Assembly: GCF_016863015.1 (NCBI RefSeq)
Contig: NZ_BOOB01000009.1
Coordinates: 310,001 to 374,000 of the forward strand
DNA length: 64,000 nt
DNA from: Microbispora amethystogenes
Lineage (GTDB): Bacteria > Actinomycetota > Actinomycetes > Streptosporangiales > Streptosporangiaceae
Reading direction: 5' to 3'
Shown piece by piece: positions 52,750 to 62,225 of this stretch (the stretch's first letter is position 1; each line of letters begins with the position of its first letter). The notes beneath the pieces were generated by a model that was given only the letters and a program-made list of their open reading frames with translations, was not told the DNA's origin and searched no databases. Made by a program: the position numbers and the translations under genes.

Positions 52750-54749
52750 GGCGCCGCCCGAACCACATCTGGGTCCGGGGGGACCTCGCCCGGGACCGCG
52801 TGGCGGCGCTCCGCGCACTGGAGACGCCGCCCCCTCTGGCCCCCGTCGTCAACGGGCACCGCAGGCTGCGCGGTCCGTACACGATCGGCGGCGCGCTCCT
52901 GCGCGCCATCGTTCCTGCCGCCCTGGAGCGTTCCCCGGGCCTGGTGGCGGACCACGACATCGAGATCCGCGCGGTCGCACCCAGCCTGCGCCCGCTGGTG
53001 CCGGCCCGCCGCCAGACCATCGAGGCCCGCCTGCCCGAGGACGAACGGATTCTCGTGCCCGCGCCGCGCCGTACGCTCAGGATCGCCAACGGGATCGCGG
53101 AGCTCGTCCGCGACCACCTCGCCGGGCCGCGCACGCTGCTGGCGGACAACCTGCACGAGGCAGACCCGGCGGACCGCGAGCTGCTGGGCGTCCTGGCCCG
53201 CCGGGTGCCCGATCTCACTCTCGCCCTGGGCTCCGCCGAGCCGGCGTGGGAGGGCATGCGGCCGGTGGAGGCGCGGCCCCTGGACGGGCCGCCGGACGAC
53301 TACCTGGCCTCTGACTGCACTTCCGACGACCCCCGCGCCTACCGGGCGTACCTGTCGCTGACGGCGGAGGAGCGGGCGCGACGGCACGACCTGAGGGCGG
53401 CCGAGCTCGGCGCCGGCGCCGAGTCGGCGGAGAGCGCGCTCGGCGCGGTGCCCTACCACCTGGAGCACGGCGGCGACCCGGACGCCGCCACGCGGGCGCT
53501 GTGGGCGGCGGTGGACCACTGCGTCGCCGAGGGCTTCCTGCACGCGGTCGTGGAGCTGGGCTCGCGCGGGCTGCGGCTCTGCGAGCCGGGGTCCGAACCG
53601 TGGTGGCGCTTCGTCCATCGCACCGCGACGGCGCTGGCCGGGCTGGGACGGCGCGAGCAGGCGCAGGAGCTGTACGACCAGGCGCGGAGGGTCAGCGTCG
53701 ATCCGGTCGTGCACGCCGCCGCGGCGTACGGCACGGCGATGCTGGACGCCCGGGAACGTGACCCGGCGCGACGCGACCTGCCGAGGGCCAGGGCGTGGAT
53801 CAACGAGGCGATCGCGATCTCGACGCTGCTGCCCGACCGGCGGGAGCGGGCGTTCAAGCTCGGCTTCGACCAGAACGGCCGGGCGCTCGTCGAGCTGCGC
53901 GAGGGGCGGCTCGACGCGGCGCTCGGCCTGGTCGAGTCGGCCCTCGACCTGGCCCGGTGCGACCTCCCGCCGGACGCTCACTCCCAGCACCGGATGGTCC
54001 TGCACGCCAACCGCGCGCAGCTCCTCGCGCGCCTGGGCCGCCGGCGGGAGGCGCTGGCCGACTTCGACGCCGCCATCGGGATCGACCCGGCCTTCCCCGA
54101 CCACTACCTGGACCGGGGAAACCTGCTGCTGGAGATGGGGCGGACCGAGGCGGCGCTGGCCGACTACGAGACCGCGATGCGGGTCAGCCCGCCGCTGCCC
54201 GAGGCCTACTACAACCGGGCGGAGCTGCGCCTCGCCGCCGGAGACCTGGACGGCGCGCGGGCCGACCTCGGCCACGTGCTCGACCTCGACCCCGGCTGGC
54301 TCGACGCGTACGTCAACCGGGCCGGGATCCTGGAGATGCTCGGCGAGCACGAGGCCGCCCGGCGCGACGTGGAGGCGGGGCTGGCCCTGGACCCCGGCAA
54401 CGCGCACCTGCACGGCGTGCTGGGGCAGCTCGAGACGGCGGCGGGACGGTACGCCGAGGCGGGGCTCGCGTTCGACGCGGCGCTGGCCGCCGACGCCGGC
54501 CTGGCCTCGGCCTGGGCCAACCGGGCGACCCTGCGCTTCGCGACCGGCGACGCCCCGGGAGCGGTGGAGGACCTGACCCGGGCGATCGAGCTGGGGGAGG
54601 ACGCCGCCCTCTACTTCAACCGTGCGACCGCCCTGGACGCGCTCGGCCGCCGCGTCGAGGCGCTGCTCGACCTCCGCCGCGCGCTGGCCCTCGCCCCCGG
54701 CGACCCCGACGTACGCGCGGCCCTGGAGCGCCACGAGAAGGAGAGCTGA
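52746..54749 (+). CDS. degenerate STAND/AAA-like protein with TPR repeats
   Basis: Protein of 667 residues. The N-terminal 170 residues look like the core of a signal-transduction ATPase: HRRLRGPYTIGGALLRAIVP near residue 37 and LLADNLHEADPADRELL near 140, which resembles a Walker B with the second acid changed, but no Walker A is present. From about residue 240 to the end there are some ten 34-residue TPR units, e.g. LARLGRRREALADFDAAIGI and AEAGLAFDAALAADAGLA. It is probably a scaffold binding peptides or proteins. The GTG at 52746 sits in the peptide stop. Confidence 0.72.
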   Translation: MRRRPNHIWVRGDLARDRVAALRALETPPPLAPVVNGHRRLRGPYTIGGALLRAIVPAALERSPGLVADHDIEIRAVAPSLRPLVPARRQTIEARLPEDERILVPAPRRTLRIANGIAELVRDHLAGPRTLLADNLHEADPADRELLGVLARRVPDLTLALGSAEPAWEGMRPVEARPLDGPPDDYLASDCTSDDPRAYRAYLSLTAEERARRHDLRAAELGAGAESAESALGAVPYHLEHGGDPDAATRALWAAVDHCVAEGFLHAVVELGSRGLRLCEPGSEPWWRFVHRTATALAGLGRREQAQELYDQARRVSVDPVVHAAAAYGTAMLDARERDPARRDLPRARAWINEAIAISTLLPDRRERAFKLGFDQNGRALVELREGRLDAALGLVESALDLARCDLPPDAHSQHRMVLHANRAQLLARLGRRREALADFDAAIGIDPAFPDHYLDRGNLLLEMGRTEAALADYETAMRVSPPLPEAYYNRAELRLAAGDLDGARADLGHVLDLDPGWLDAYVNRAGILEMLGEHEAARRDVEAGLALDPGNAHLHGVLGQLETAAGRYAEAGLAFDAALAADAGLASAWANRATLRFATGDAPGAVEDLTRAIELGEDAALYFNRATALDALGRRVEALLDLRRALALAPGDPDVRAALERHEKES

Positions 54750-54777
54750 CCCCGGGCCCCCGGCCGGGCCGGGCGGG

Positions 54778-55239
54778 TCAGGGCGCGGTCGCGAGCAGGC
54801 GGTCGATGATTTCGGGCAGCTCCAGCGGGTCGAGCGGCTCGGGCAGGGCGGAGAGGGCGGAGATCTCGTGCCAGGCCAGGCCCAGGAGGGCGCCGCTCTC
54901 CTCCTCGGTCAGCTCGGCCGAGGCCACGGGCGGCGCCACGCCGAACCGGGCGAGATAGAAGCGCTCGGTCTTCACGTAGTGCCGGCCGAGCCAGTGGAAG
55001 TCCCGGTGCACCGGCACCCACCGGTCCTGTACGGCCTCGCCGGGCAGGCCGGTCTCCTCCCACAGCTCCCGGCGGGCCGCCTGGAGCGGCGACTCGCCGG
55101 GCTCGATGCCGCCGCCCGGGGGCTCCCAGAACGTCCGGCCGGCGAGCGGGTCGTGCCAGCGCATCAGCAGCACCCGCGACCGGTCGTCCACGCACACCAC
55201 CCGCGCGGCCGGCCGGTCGTCCGTCGTCGCCGTCTCCAC
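54778..55239 (-). CDS. NUDIX hydrolase
   Basis: Protein of 153 residues that hydrolyses nucleoside diphosphate-linked compounds. The Nudix box GGGIEPGESPLQAARRELWE plus ETG lies near residues 42-64 with the metal-binding RE-x-x-EE glutamates intact. GAGGG precedes the GTG at 55239. Divergent from purU with 74 bases between. The substrate is unknown; the early segment LLMRWHDPLAGRTFWEPPGG is common in actinobacterial members. Confidence 0.92.
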   Translation of the reverse strand: METATTDDRPAARVVCVDDRSRVLLMRWHDPLAGRTFWEPPGGGIEPGESPLQAARRELWEETGLPGEAVQDRWVPVHRDFHWLGRHYVKTERFYLARFGVAPPVASAELTEEESGALLGLAWHEISALSALPEPLDPLELPEIIDRLLATAP

Positions 55240-55313
55240 GTGCCCTCACCTTCCGGGTGACTGCCCCTACCCTGGAACCCGGTACCGACTTCCCTCTGAG
55301 GATCTGACTGAGC

Positions 55314-56162
55314 ATGAGCGCTGATTACGTGCTGACCCTGTCCTGCCCGGACCGGCCCGGAGTGGTCGCGGCCGTGTCGGGGCTGCTGGCCCGCCGGGGC
55401 TGCAACATCATCGAGAGCCAGCAGTTCGGCGACCCCGTCGCGGAGCGGTTCTTCATGCGGGTGCAGTTCGCCGGCGAGCCCGCGATCGACGAACTGCGGG
55501 CGGAGTTCGCCGCGCTCGCCCCCGAGTTCGCCATGGACTTCCAGCTCTTCGATCTCGCGGTGCGCACACGGGCGCTGGTGCTGGTCAGCCGGTTCGACCA
55601 CTGCCTCAACGACCTGCTCTACCGGGTGCGCTCGGGCCTGCTGCCGATCGAGATCGCGGGTGTCGCGTCCAACCATCCCGACCTGCGCCCGCTCACCCAG
55701 TCGTACGGGGTGGACTACCACCACCTGCCGGTCACGCCGGAGACCAAGCCGCGGCAGGAGGCGGAGATCCTCACCCTCGTCGACCACTACCAGGCCGACG
55801 TGGTCGTGCTGGCGCGGTACATGCAGGTGCTCTCCGAGGAGCTGTGCGCCAAGCTCGCGGGCCGGATGATCAATATTCACCATTCGTTCCTGCCGTCCTT
55901 CAAGGGCGCCAAGCCGTACCACCAGGCGTACTCGCGCGGGGTGAAGCTGATCGGCGCCACGGCGCACTATGTGACGCCCGTCCTGGACGAGGGGCCGATC
56001 ATCGAGCAGGAGGTCGCCCGGGTGAACCACACCCACTCCCCGGAGGACCTCGCCGCGATCGGCCGCGACCTCGAATGCCAGGCGCTGGCCCGGGCCGTCC
56101 GCTGGCACGCGGAGCACCGCGTGCTGCTGGACGGCCACAAGACCGTCATCTTCCCGCGTTAG
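55314..56162 (+). CDS. purU: formyltetrahydrofolate deformylase PurU
   Basis: Hydrolyses 10-formyltetrahydrofolate to formate and tetrahydrofolate, balancing one-carbon units for purine synthesis. The 282-residue protein has an N-terminal ACT domain (LTLSCPDRPGVVAAVSGLLA, residues 7-26) and a formyltransferase-like domain with INIHHSFLPSFKGAKPYHQA near residue 186 (catalytic Asn/His) and the Asp in TPVLDEGPIIEQ near 225. GAGGAT precedes the ATG. Its last four bases overlap the end of the convergent peptidase gene. Confidence 0.96.
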   Translation: MSADYVLTLSCPDRPGVVAAVSGLLARRGCNIIESQQFGDPVAERFFMRVQFAGEPAIDELRAEFAALAPEFAMDFQLFDLAVRTRALVLVSRFDHCLNDLLYRVRSGLLPIEIAGVASNHPDLRPLTQSYGVDYHHLPVTPETKPRQEAEILTLVDHYQADVVVLARYMQVLSEELCAKLAGRMINIHHSFLPSFKGAKPYHQAYSRGVKLIGATAHYVTPVLDEGPIIEQEVARVNHTHSPEDLAAIGRDLECQALARAVRWHAEHRVLLDGHKTVIFPR

Positions 56163-58222
56163 GACAGCTTCAGGCCGGTGTGCCGGGCCAGGAACGCGAG
56201 CTGGTCGGCCACGAGCTCGACCGACCTGCTCACGGCCCTGGCGCCATGCCCGACCTCGGTCTCGTTACGAAGCAGGATCGGCCGGTCGCCCGCCTGGGCG
56301 TGCTGCAGGGCCGCGGCCATCTTCCAGGCGTGCAGAGGGTGGACCCGGGTGTCGGAGCCGAACACCGCGAACAGCGTGGCCGGGTACGACACCCCCTCCC
56401 GCACGTGGTGGTACGGCGAGTAGCTCCACAGCCAGGCGAACTCCTCCGGCACGTCGGCCGAGCCGTACTCGACGTTCCAGGTCGCCCCGAGCCCGAACCT
56501 CTCGTAGCGGATCATGTCGAGCAGGGGCGCCGAGCAGACGACGGCCGCGTACAGGTCGGGGCGCTGGGTGAGCGCGGCGCCGACGAGCAGGCCGCCGTTG
56601 GAGCCGCCGGAGATGGCGAGCCGGTCCTGGCTGGTCACCCCGGTGGCGATGAGGTGCTCGGCGGCGGCGTGCAGGTCGTCGAAGACGTTCTGCTTCTTGC
56701 CCAGCATCCCGTCCCGGTGCCACTGCTCGCCCTCCTCGCCGCCGCCGCGCAGCTGGGCGACGGCGTAGACGCCGCCCGCCTCGACCCAGGCGAGGGTGGT
56801 GGCCGAGAAGCCGGGGTTCATCGGCACGCCGAAGCCGCCGTAGCCGTACAGGATCGTGGGACGCGGCCCGGAGCCGGGGCGCGAGGTGACCAGCATGCGC
56901 ACCTCGGTGCCGTCCTTGGACCGGTAGACGACCTGTTCGGTCGTCGCCTCGGGCACCTCCACCGAGCCCGGGGGCGCCTCCCAGAGCGTCGTCTCGCCGG
57001 TGAGCGCGTCGTACCGGAAGATCGCGGTGGGGGTGATGTCGTCGGTGTAGCTGAACCAGGCCTCGTGCCCGCCCTCGGGACGTTCCAGGATCCCGCCGAC
57101 GGACCCCAGCCCCGGCAGGGGGACGTCGCCGATCCGCTCGCCGCTCTCCAGAGCGTGGAGGGAGATCTCGCCGATCGCGTGGCGCGTCCAGCCGACGAGC
57201 AGGACGGGCTCGGGCATGTCGTCGAGGATCGCGAAGTCGGACAGCACCGCCTCCGGGTCCTCGGGGACCAGGTCGCGCCAGTGCTCGGGGCCGGGCGTGT
57301 CCGGTGAGGTGACGCAGACACGGCCGCGCGGCGCGCCGAGGTCGGTGAAGACGTAGAGCCGGCCGTCGCGGCCGAAGTGGAGCCCGGTCTGGGCGTCGAC
57401 GTCCTGCTGTACGGCGACCAGTTCCGGCGCCTCCGGCGAGGACGCGGCGAGGTCGGCCACCCACAGGTCGTTGCGCGGTGCCGTGCCGCGGGAGGCGGAG
57501 ATCGACAGCCGGCGGCCGTCGAGGGAGACCGACACCCCGTAGTAGTTGGTCTTCTCCAGGCCCTCGCCGAAGATCATCACATCGTCGTCGGGGGACGTGC
57601 CGACGCGGTGCAGGTAGATCCGCCGGTGGAACTGCTCCTCACCGGCCGGGACCTCCGACGGCGCGAGCCTGCGCACGTAGTAGTACGCCTCGCCGCCGGG
57701 GATCCAGGCGACGGGGGAGTAGCGGCAGCGGTCGATCGGCCCCTCGACCCGCTCTCCGGTCGCCACGTCGACGACGTACAGGCGCGACTCCTCGTCGCCG
57801 CCCACGGAGATCTGGTACGCGAGCCGGTCGCCCTCCTTGCTCGGCTGGAAGGAGTCGAGGGTGGTCAGCCCCGAGGGATCGAGGACCGTGGGGTCGAGCA
57901 GGACGCGCTCGCCGGCCTCGTCCGCGACGTACAGGACCGGGTGCTCCTGCTCGGGAGAGCGGCGGGTGAAGAAGCGGCGCCCGCCGCGCCAGGACGGCGT
58001 GCCGACCGATCCCGACCGCAGCAGCTCCGCCACCCGGTCGCGGAAGTGGTCGCGCCCCTCAAGCTCGGCGGACCGGAACAGGGTCTCCTGCGCGTCCAGC
58101 CACTCCTTGACCTCCGGGGCGTCCGAATCCTCCAGCCAGCGGTAGGGATCGGGAACCGGCGTTCCGTGGAGGTCGTCGACGATGTCGTCACGGCGGGCGG
58201 ACGGGTACTGCGGTCGGCTCAT
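56159..58222 (-). CDS. prolyl oligopeptidase (family S9A)
   Basis: Cytoplasmic serine peptidase of 687 residues that cuts after proline in short peptides. An N-terminal [20 protein letters not shown] stretch and a seven-bladed beta-propeller (about residues 75-400) gate the active site; the hydrolase domain has [16 protein letters not shown], the nucleophile in [12 protein letters not shown] near residue 534, Asp in [10 protein letters not shown] near 618 and His in EVGHGA near 655. No signal peptide. The ATG at 58222 is the start. Confidence 0.95.
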   Translation of the reverse strand: MSRPQYPSARRDDIVDDLHGTPVPDPYRWLEDSDAPEVKEWLDAQETLFRSAELEGRDHFRDRVAELLRSGSVGTPSWRGGRRFFTRRSPEQEHPVLYVADEAGERVLLDPTVLDPSGLTTLDSFQPSKEGDRLAYQISVGGDEESRLYVVDVATGERVEGPIDRCRYSPVAWIPGGEAYYYVRRLAPSEVPAGEEQFHRRIYLHRVGTSPDDDVMIFGEGLEKTNYYGVSVSLDGRRLSISASRGTAPRNDLWVADLAASSPEAPELVAVQQDVDAQTGLHFGRDGRLYVFTDLGAPRGRVCVTSPDTPGPEHWRDLVPEDPEAVLSDFAILDDMPEPVLLVGWTRHAIGEISLHALESGERIGDVPLPGLGSVGGILERPEGGHEAWFSYTDDITPTAIFRYDALTGETTLWEAPPGSVEVPEATTEQVVYRSKDGTEVRMLVTSRPGSGPRPTILYGYGGFGVPMNPGFSATTLAWVEAGGVYAVAQLRGGGEEGEQWHRDGMLGKKQNVFDDLHAAAEHLIATGVTSQDRLAISGGSNGGLLVGAALTQRPDLYAAVVCSAPLLDMIRYERFGLGATWNVEYGSADVPEEFAWLWSYSPYHHVREGVSYPATLFAVFGSDTRVHPLHAWKMAAALQHAQAGDRPILLRNETEVGHGARAVSRSVELVADQLAFLARHTGLKLS

Positions 58223-58523
58223 TCTGGCACTTTAAATCAGGTGAGGGACTGGGGCGGTACATAGTCCGTACCCGGCCAAGACTGGAGTAAAGGGATGATC
58301 GGCTGGGCATAGAACCAGCAGGCGTTCCCGTCGTTCACCTCATCGACCCCGGTTATGGGGTGGCGGAGGGGCCGCCGAGAAGGCCACACTTTGGTGAAGG
58401 GCGGTGCCGTGGTGACGATCCGCTGGGCCGTCCGGCGGAGGTCCCTGTGACGGAAGCATCCGGGTCCCAACCAGCGGGGCCACAACCCAGGCGCACAGCC
58501 GAGGCTGCTGCGGAGGTCGGCTG
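58223..58523. other. intergenic region between the peptidase and HNH genes
   Basis: No gene is seen. It contains the divergent promoters and a GGAGG ribosome site at its end (before 58524). Small inverted repeats such as GGACC/GGTCC-type words occur, but nothing matches a known riboswitch or RNA that I can recognise. Confidence 0.4.
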
Positions 58524-59033
58524 ATGCGCCAAGTCCTGCTCTTGAACGCCACGTACGAGCCGCTGACCACGCTGTCCCTGCACCGGGCGGTCATCCTGGT
58601 GCTGAGAGAGAAGGCGGACGTCGTCCACCGGGACGGCCGGGGAGCGGTGCTCCGATCGGCCACCCGCACGCTCGACGTTCCCTCGGTGATCCGGCTGCGG
58701 CGCTACGTCCGCATCCCGTACCGGACGCGCATCCCGCTCACCCGGGCCGCGCTGATGCGACGGGACAACTTCCGCTGCGCCTACTGCGGCCAGCGGGCCG
58801 AGACGATCGACCACGTGATCCCGCGCTCCAAGGGAGGCCCCCACACCTGGGAGAACTGCGTCGCCTCGTGCATGCCGTGCAACCACCGCAAGGCCGACCG
58901 GCTGCTGGAGGAGCTGGGGTGGGCGCTGCGCGTGGCCCCGGCGGTGCCGCACGGCGCGCACTGGCGGCTCATCGGCGCGCAGCTCGACGGAGATCCGCAG
59001 TGGGCGCCCTACCTGGTGGAGACGGCGGCGTAA
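58524..59033 (+). CDS. HNH endonuclease domain protein
   Basis: Protein of 169 residues common as a chromosomal gene in actinobacteria. It starts MRQVLLLNATYEPLTTLSL and has a beta-beta-alpha-metal HNH site: zinc ligands CAYCGQ near residue 88 and CMPCNHRK near 115, catalytic His in TIDHVIPRSKGG and Asn in ENCVASC. GGAGG precedes the ATG. It is likely a DNA nicking or cutting enzyme, but the biological role (repair or defence) is unknown. It lies seven bases before a GNAT gene. Confidence 0.88.
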   Translation: MRQVLLLNATYEPLTTLSLHRAVILVLREKADVVHRDGRGAVLRSATRTLDVPSVIRLRRYVRIPYRTRIPLTRAALMRRDNFRCAYCGQRAETIDHVIPRSKGGPHTWENCVASCMPCNHRKADRLLEELGWALRVAPAVPHGAHWRLIGAQLDGDPQWAPYLVETAA

Positions 59034-59040
59034 CAGCGTC

Positions 59041-59859
59041 ATGACGTGGACGATCACCTCCGGAGTGGAGGAGTACGCCGCGGCGGCCGAGCCCTGGCTG
59101 TTGCGTGATCCCGTCCGCAACACGGTCATGCTGACCGTGTTGCGCGGGATCCGCACCGGCCAGTTCGCCGACGACCTCCTCATGGGCTGGCTGACCGGCG
59201 AGGAGGGCGAGGTCGCCGGCGCCTTCAGCCACACGCCACCGCGTCCGCTGGTGCTCGGGGACGTGCCGCCCGGCGCGCTCCCCGCGCTGGCGGCCGCGCT
59301 CATCGAGCGGGACCGGGAGATCGCGGGCGTGACCGGTCCGGTCGACGCCGCGGAGACCTTCGCGGGGGCGTGGTGGCGCCCGGCGACCGGCCGCACGGCG
59401 CAGCGCCTCTACCGGCTCGGCGCCCTGCGGCCTCCTTCCGCGAAGGGAAAGCCGAGGATCGCCGGGCCGGACGACCTGCCGCTCGCCGTACGGTTCTTCC
59501 GCGAGTTCCAGGAGGAGGCGCACGTCGAGCGCACCGCCGATCCCACCCCGGTCGTCGCCGCCCGCCTCAACCGGGACGAACTGCTGTGGTGGGAGGACGA
59601 CGACCGGCCGGTGTCGATCGCCGGGGTGTCCGCCCCGATCGCCGGCATGTCCCGCATCGGGCCCGTCTACACCCCGCCCGAGCTACGCGGCCGTGGGTAC
59701 GGCAGCGCCGTCACCCACGCGGCCACCAGGAAGGCGCTCGACGAGGGAGCCACCGAGGTGCTGTTGTTCACCGACCTGGGCAACCCGACGTCGAACTCCG
59801 TCTACCAGCGGCTCGGCTACCGGCCCATCGCGGACTACGTCACCGTCCACTTCGAGTGA
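59041..59859 (+). CDS. GNAT N-acetyltransferase with N-terminal extra domain
   Basis: Protein of 272 residues. The N-terminal 130 residues form a second, degenerate acetyltransferase-like half (EYAAAAEPWLLRDPVRN); the C-terminal half has the acetyl-CoA loop TPPELRGRGYGSAVTHAA near residue 216 and NSVYQRLGYRPI at the end. Two-domain GNATs like this act on small amines or proteins; the acceptor is unknown. ATG start seven bases after the HNH gene, same operon. Confidence 0.87.
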   Translation: MTWTITSGVEEYAAAAEPWLLRDPVRNTVMLTVLRGIRTGQFADDLLMGWLTGEEGEVAGAFSHTPPRPLVLGDVPPGALPALAAALIERDREIAGVTGPVDAAETFAGAWWRPATGRTAQRLYRLGALRPPSAKGKPRIAGPDDLPLAVRFFREFQEEAHVERTADPTPVVAARLNRDELLWWEDDDRPVSIAGVSAPIAGMSRIGPVYTPPELRGRGYGSAVTHAATRKALDEGATEVLLFTDLGNPTSNSVYQRLGYRPIADYVTVHFE

Positions 59860-59896
59860 GGCGCCCGCCGCCGCGGATCGGCCGTACCCTGGACGC

Positions 59897-60112
59897 ATGC
59901 CTCGCTATGACTACCGTTGCCGCGCGTGCGGATCGACGTTCGAGCTCAACCGCCCCATGGCCGAGGCCGGCGACCCGGCGGCCTGCCCCTCCGGCCACGA
60001 CGACACCGTGAAGCTGCTGTCCACCGTCGCGGTCACCGGCAAGGCGTCCGGGGCCCCCGCCGCCCGTCCGGCGGGCGGCGGCTGCTGTGGTGGAGGGTGC
60101 TGCGGGGGATAG
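59897..60112 (+). CDS. FmdB-type zinc-ribbon protein
   Basis: Small protein of 71 residues. The zinc ribbon uses CRACG near residue 8 and CPSGHD near residue 33; the second site lacks one of the usual two cysteines, with His in its place. A glycine-rich tail ends GGGCCGGGCCGG, with four more cysteines. FmdB-like proteins are regulatory or metal-handling with poorly known roles. The gene follows the GNAT gene by 37 bases and ends in a strong terminator. Confidence 0.88.
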   Translation: MPRYDYRCRACGSTFELNRPMAEAGDPAACPSGHDDTVKLLSTVAVTGKASGAPAARPAGGGCCGGGCCGG

Positions 60113-60133
60113 CCCCGAGCCGGACTTGAGTCC

Positions 60134-60178
60134 CGGACGGCCCGCAGGTGTGTGCTGTGCACGCCTGCGGGCCGTCCG
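60134..60178 (+). terminator. strong hairpin terminator after the FmdB-type gene
   Basis: A perfect 15-base stem (CGGACGGCCCGCAGG with CCTGCGGGCCGTCCG), extended by wobble pairs, with a small loop around GCTGT, 22 bases after the stop. Confidence 0.85.
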
Positions 60179-60377
60179 CGTTCCACGGGCCGGAGAGCGC
60201 ATGGGGGTCGGCCGATGCGGCTTTGTCCATGACAGGGCGGACTTTTGACTGCCAAACATAAAGTCTGTGTTAAGCAAGACTATCTTTCGACTTTCCCGGA
60301 AGTTAGTCTCTGCCTCAGAGACACCCCCGGCGCGGGCGCTCCGCCCGCGCAGCCTCTCTCTCAGCGAGGTGACGTTC

Positions 60378-62141
60378 TTGCCTGCCCTCCTTCCTCCTCT
60401 TCGGAACGTCCGCAGAAGCCTGATCGCGCTCGGTCTCGCCGGCGCGCTGACCATCCCCCTCTGCGCTCCGGCGAGCGCGACAGGCCCCGGCGGGCCACCT
60501 GGCGGTCCTCCCGCGGGCGGCCCCGCCGCGCCCCGCCCGTCCACGGCGACCGGCGAGAACGTCGCGAACCCGGTGCTCACGGGACCGATCGCGAACACCT
60601 CTCCGGTCGGGAGCGCCCAGCACGGGTATCCGTTCCTCGCCACCGACGTCGACCTCAGATCGGCGGGCTACGTCGAGCAGGAGTTCTTCGTCTCCGGCAC
60701 GGCGACGCGCTACGCGACGCGCGGCACCGACACGGCGACCGTGGTCAGCACCGGCAACCCGTACCGCACCCGCCTCGTCGTGCGCCGCCCGGCCGACGCC
60801 CGCGCGTTCAACGGCGTCGTGATCGCCGAGTGGTACAACGTGAGCAACCAGTGGGACCAGGAGGTCGACTGGTTCCAGTCCCACGAGCACCTGATCCGGG
60901 AGGGGTACGCCTGGGTCGGCGTCTCCGCGCAGCGCGCCGGAGTGCACTCCGCGACCGGACTCAAGGCGTGGAGCCCGGCCCGCTACGGGACGCTGGACGT
61001 GACCGCGGGCGGGACGGTCAACGACGACAGCCTGTCCTACGACATCTTCAGCCAGGCCGTGAAGGCCGTCCGCGGCGCCACCGGCAAGAAGGGACCGCTC
61101 GGCGAGCTTCCCCGGCCGCGCTACGTGATCGCGACCGGCCACTCGCAGTCGGCCGGCCGTCTGGCGAACTACTACAACGCGGTCCAGCCGCTCGCGAACG
61201 TGCTCGACGCGGTCGTGCTACACGGCGGAGGGGGCGTGCTCCGCACCGACCTGCCGACGCCGGTGTTCCGCGTCAACTCCGAGGGCGACGTGAGCGGCGG
61301 CATCCTGCCGGCGGCCGCCCGTGCCCAGGCCGACTCGGCGATCCTGCGCAGCTGGGAGGTGGCCGGGGCGTCACACGGCGACTGGAAGCTCATCCGGGAC
61401 TACGGCCCGCTGCGCAAGCGGGACATCGGCAGCTATCCCGGTGGCTATCCGGGTGAGCCGCAGACGTGCGCGCTGCCCTCGCTGTCCCGCATCCCCCAGC
61501 ACATGGTGCAGAACGCGGCGTACGACCACACGCTCGCCTGGATCGCCTACGGCGTGCTGCCTCCGGCGGCACCCAAGATCCAGATGACCGACGCGGTCCC
61601 GCCGGCGATCGCCCGCGACTCCCTCGGTCTCGCGCTCGGCGGCATCCGCCTCGCGCAGCAGGAGGCGCCGCTGCGGATCAACACCGGCACCAACACCGGC
61701 CCGGGCTTCTGCTTCCTCGACGGCAGCTCACTGCCGCTGACCGGCGCGCAACTCGCCCAGCTCTACCCGGCCCCGCGGTCGTACGCCGACAAGGTGGTGG
61801 CGACGACGCTCGCCGACGTCAGAGCCGGGTACATCTCGCGGTCGTTCGCCCGCGACCCCGCCTGGTACTCCGACATCCGCGACCTCATCGGCGAGTACGT
61901 CGCCTCCGGCGCCGTCACCGAGGCCGTCGGGGCGACACTGGAGGACCGTCTCCGGCACGCCGAACGGGCCGGCCTCGCCGGCGACGAGCCTCCCGCGATC
62001 GCCCACCTGCGGCAGCTCGCCGAGCGGGCGGGCAAGCAGATCACGGACGCCGCGGCGCGGGACGGCGTGGTGCGGGTGACCCTCGCGCTTGCCGACCTCC
62101 TCACCGAGGCCCGGAAGCTGGACCAGCCCAAGGGCCACTAG
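60378..62141 (+). CDS. secreted alpha/beta hydrolase domain protein
   Basis: Exported protein of about 587 residues. The TTG at 60378 has GAGGTGA at fair spacing and gives a signal peptide with basic NVRRS, hydrophobic LIALGLAGALTIPL and a cleavage site APASA; a GTG at 60369 is equally possible. The catalytic Ser is in ATGHSQSAG near residue 257, and the His probably in GASHGDW near 335. It belongs to the large alpha/beta hydrolase domain-containing (Abhydrolase_10-like) group, whose substrates are mostly unknown. Two cysteines may form a disulfide. Confidence 0.82.
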   Translation: MPALLPPLRNVRRSLIALGLAGALTIPLCAPASATGPGGPPGGPPAGGPAAPRPSTATGENVANPVLTGPIANTSPVGSAQHGYPFLATDVDLRSAGYVEQEFFVSGTATRYATRGTDTATVVSTGNPYRTRLVVRRPADARAFNGVVIAEWYNVSNQWDQEVDWFQSHEHLIREGYAWVGVSAQRAGVHSATGLKAWSPARYGTLDVTAGGTVNDDSLSYDIFSQAVKAVRGATGKKGPLGELPRPRYVIATGHSQSAGRLANYYNAVQPLANVLDAVVLHGGGGVLRTDLPTPVFRVNSEGDVSGGILPAAARAQADSAILRSWEVAGASHGDWKLIRDYGPLRKRDIGSYPGGYPGEPQTCALPSLSRIPQHMVQNAAYDHTLAWIAYGVLPPAAPKIQMTDAVPPAIARDSLGLALGGIRLAQQEAPLRINTGTNTGPGFCFLDGSSLPLTGAQLAQLYPAPRSYADKVVATTLADVRAGYISRSFARDPAWYSDIRDLIGEYVASGAVTEAVGATLEDRLRHAERAGLAGDEPPAIAHLRQLAERAGKQITDAAARDGVVRVTLALADLLTEARKLDQPKGH

Positions 62142-62225
62142 ACATGCCCCTGATCCTCCGGCCCTGAGCCGGTAGTCCGGGCCGGAGGATCAGGCGACAC
62201 GGTTCGAGGCGAGGAGCCGGACGGG

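Noticed and set aside
58237-58485. Small minus-strand gene upstream of the HNH gene
   Set aside because: Tryptophan/proline-rich frame without ribosome site or recognisable pattern; more likely non-coding promoter region.
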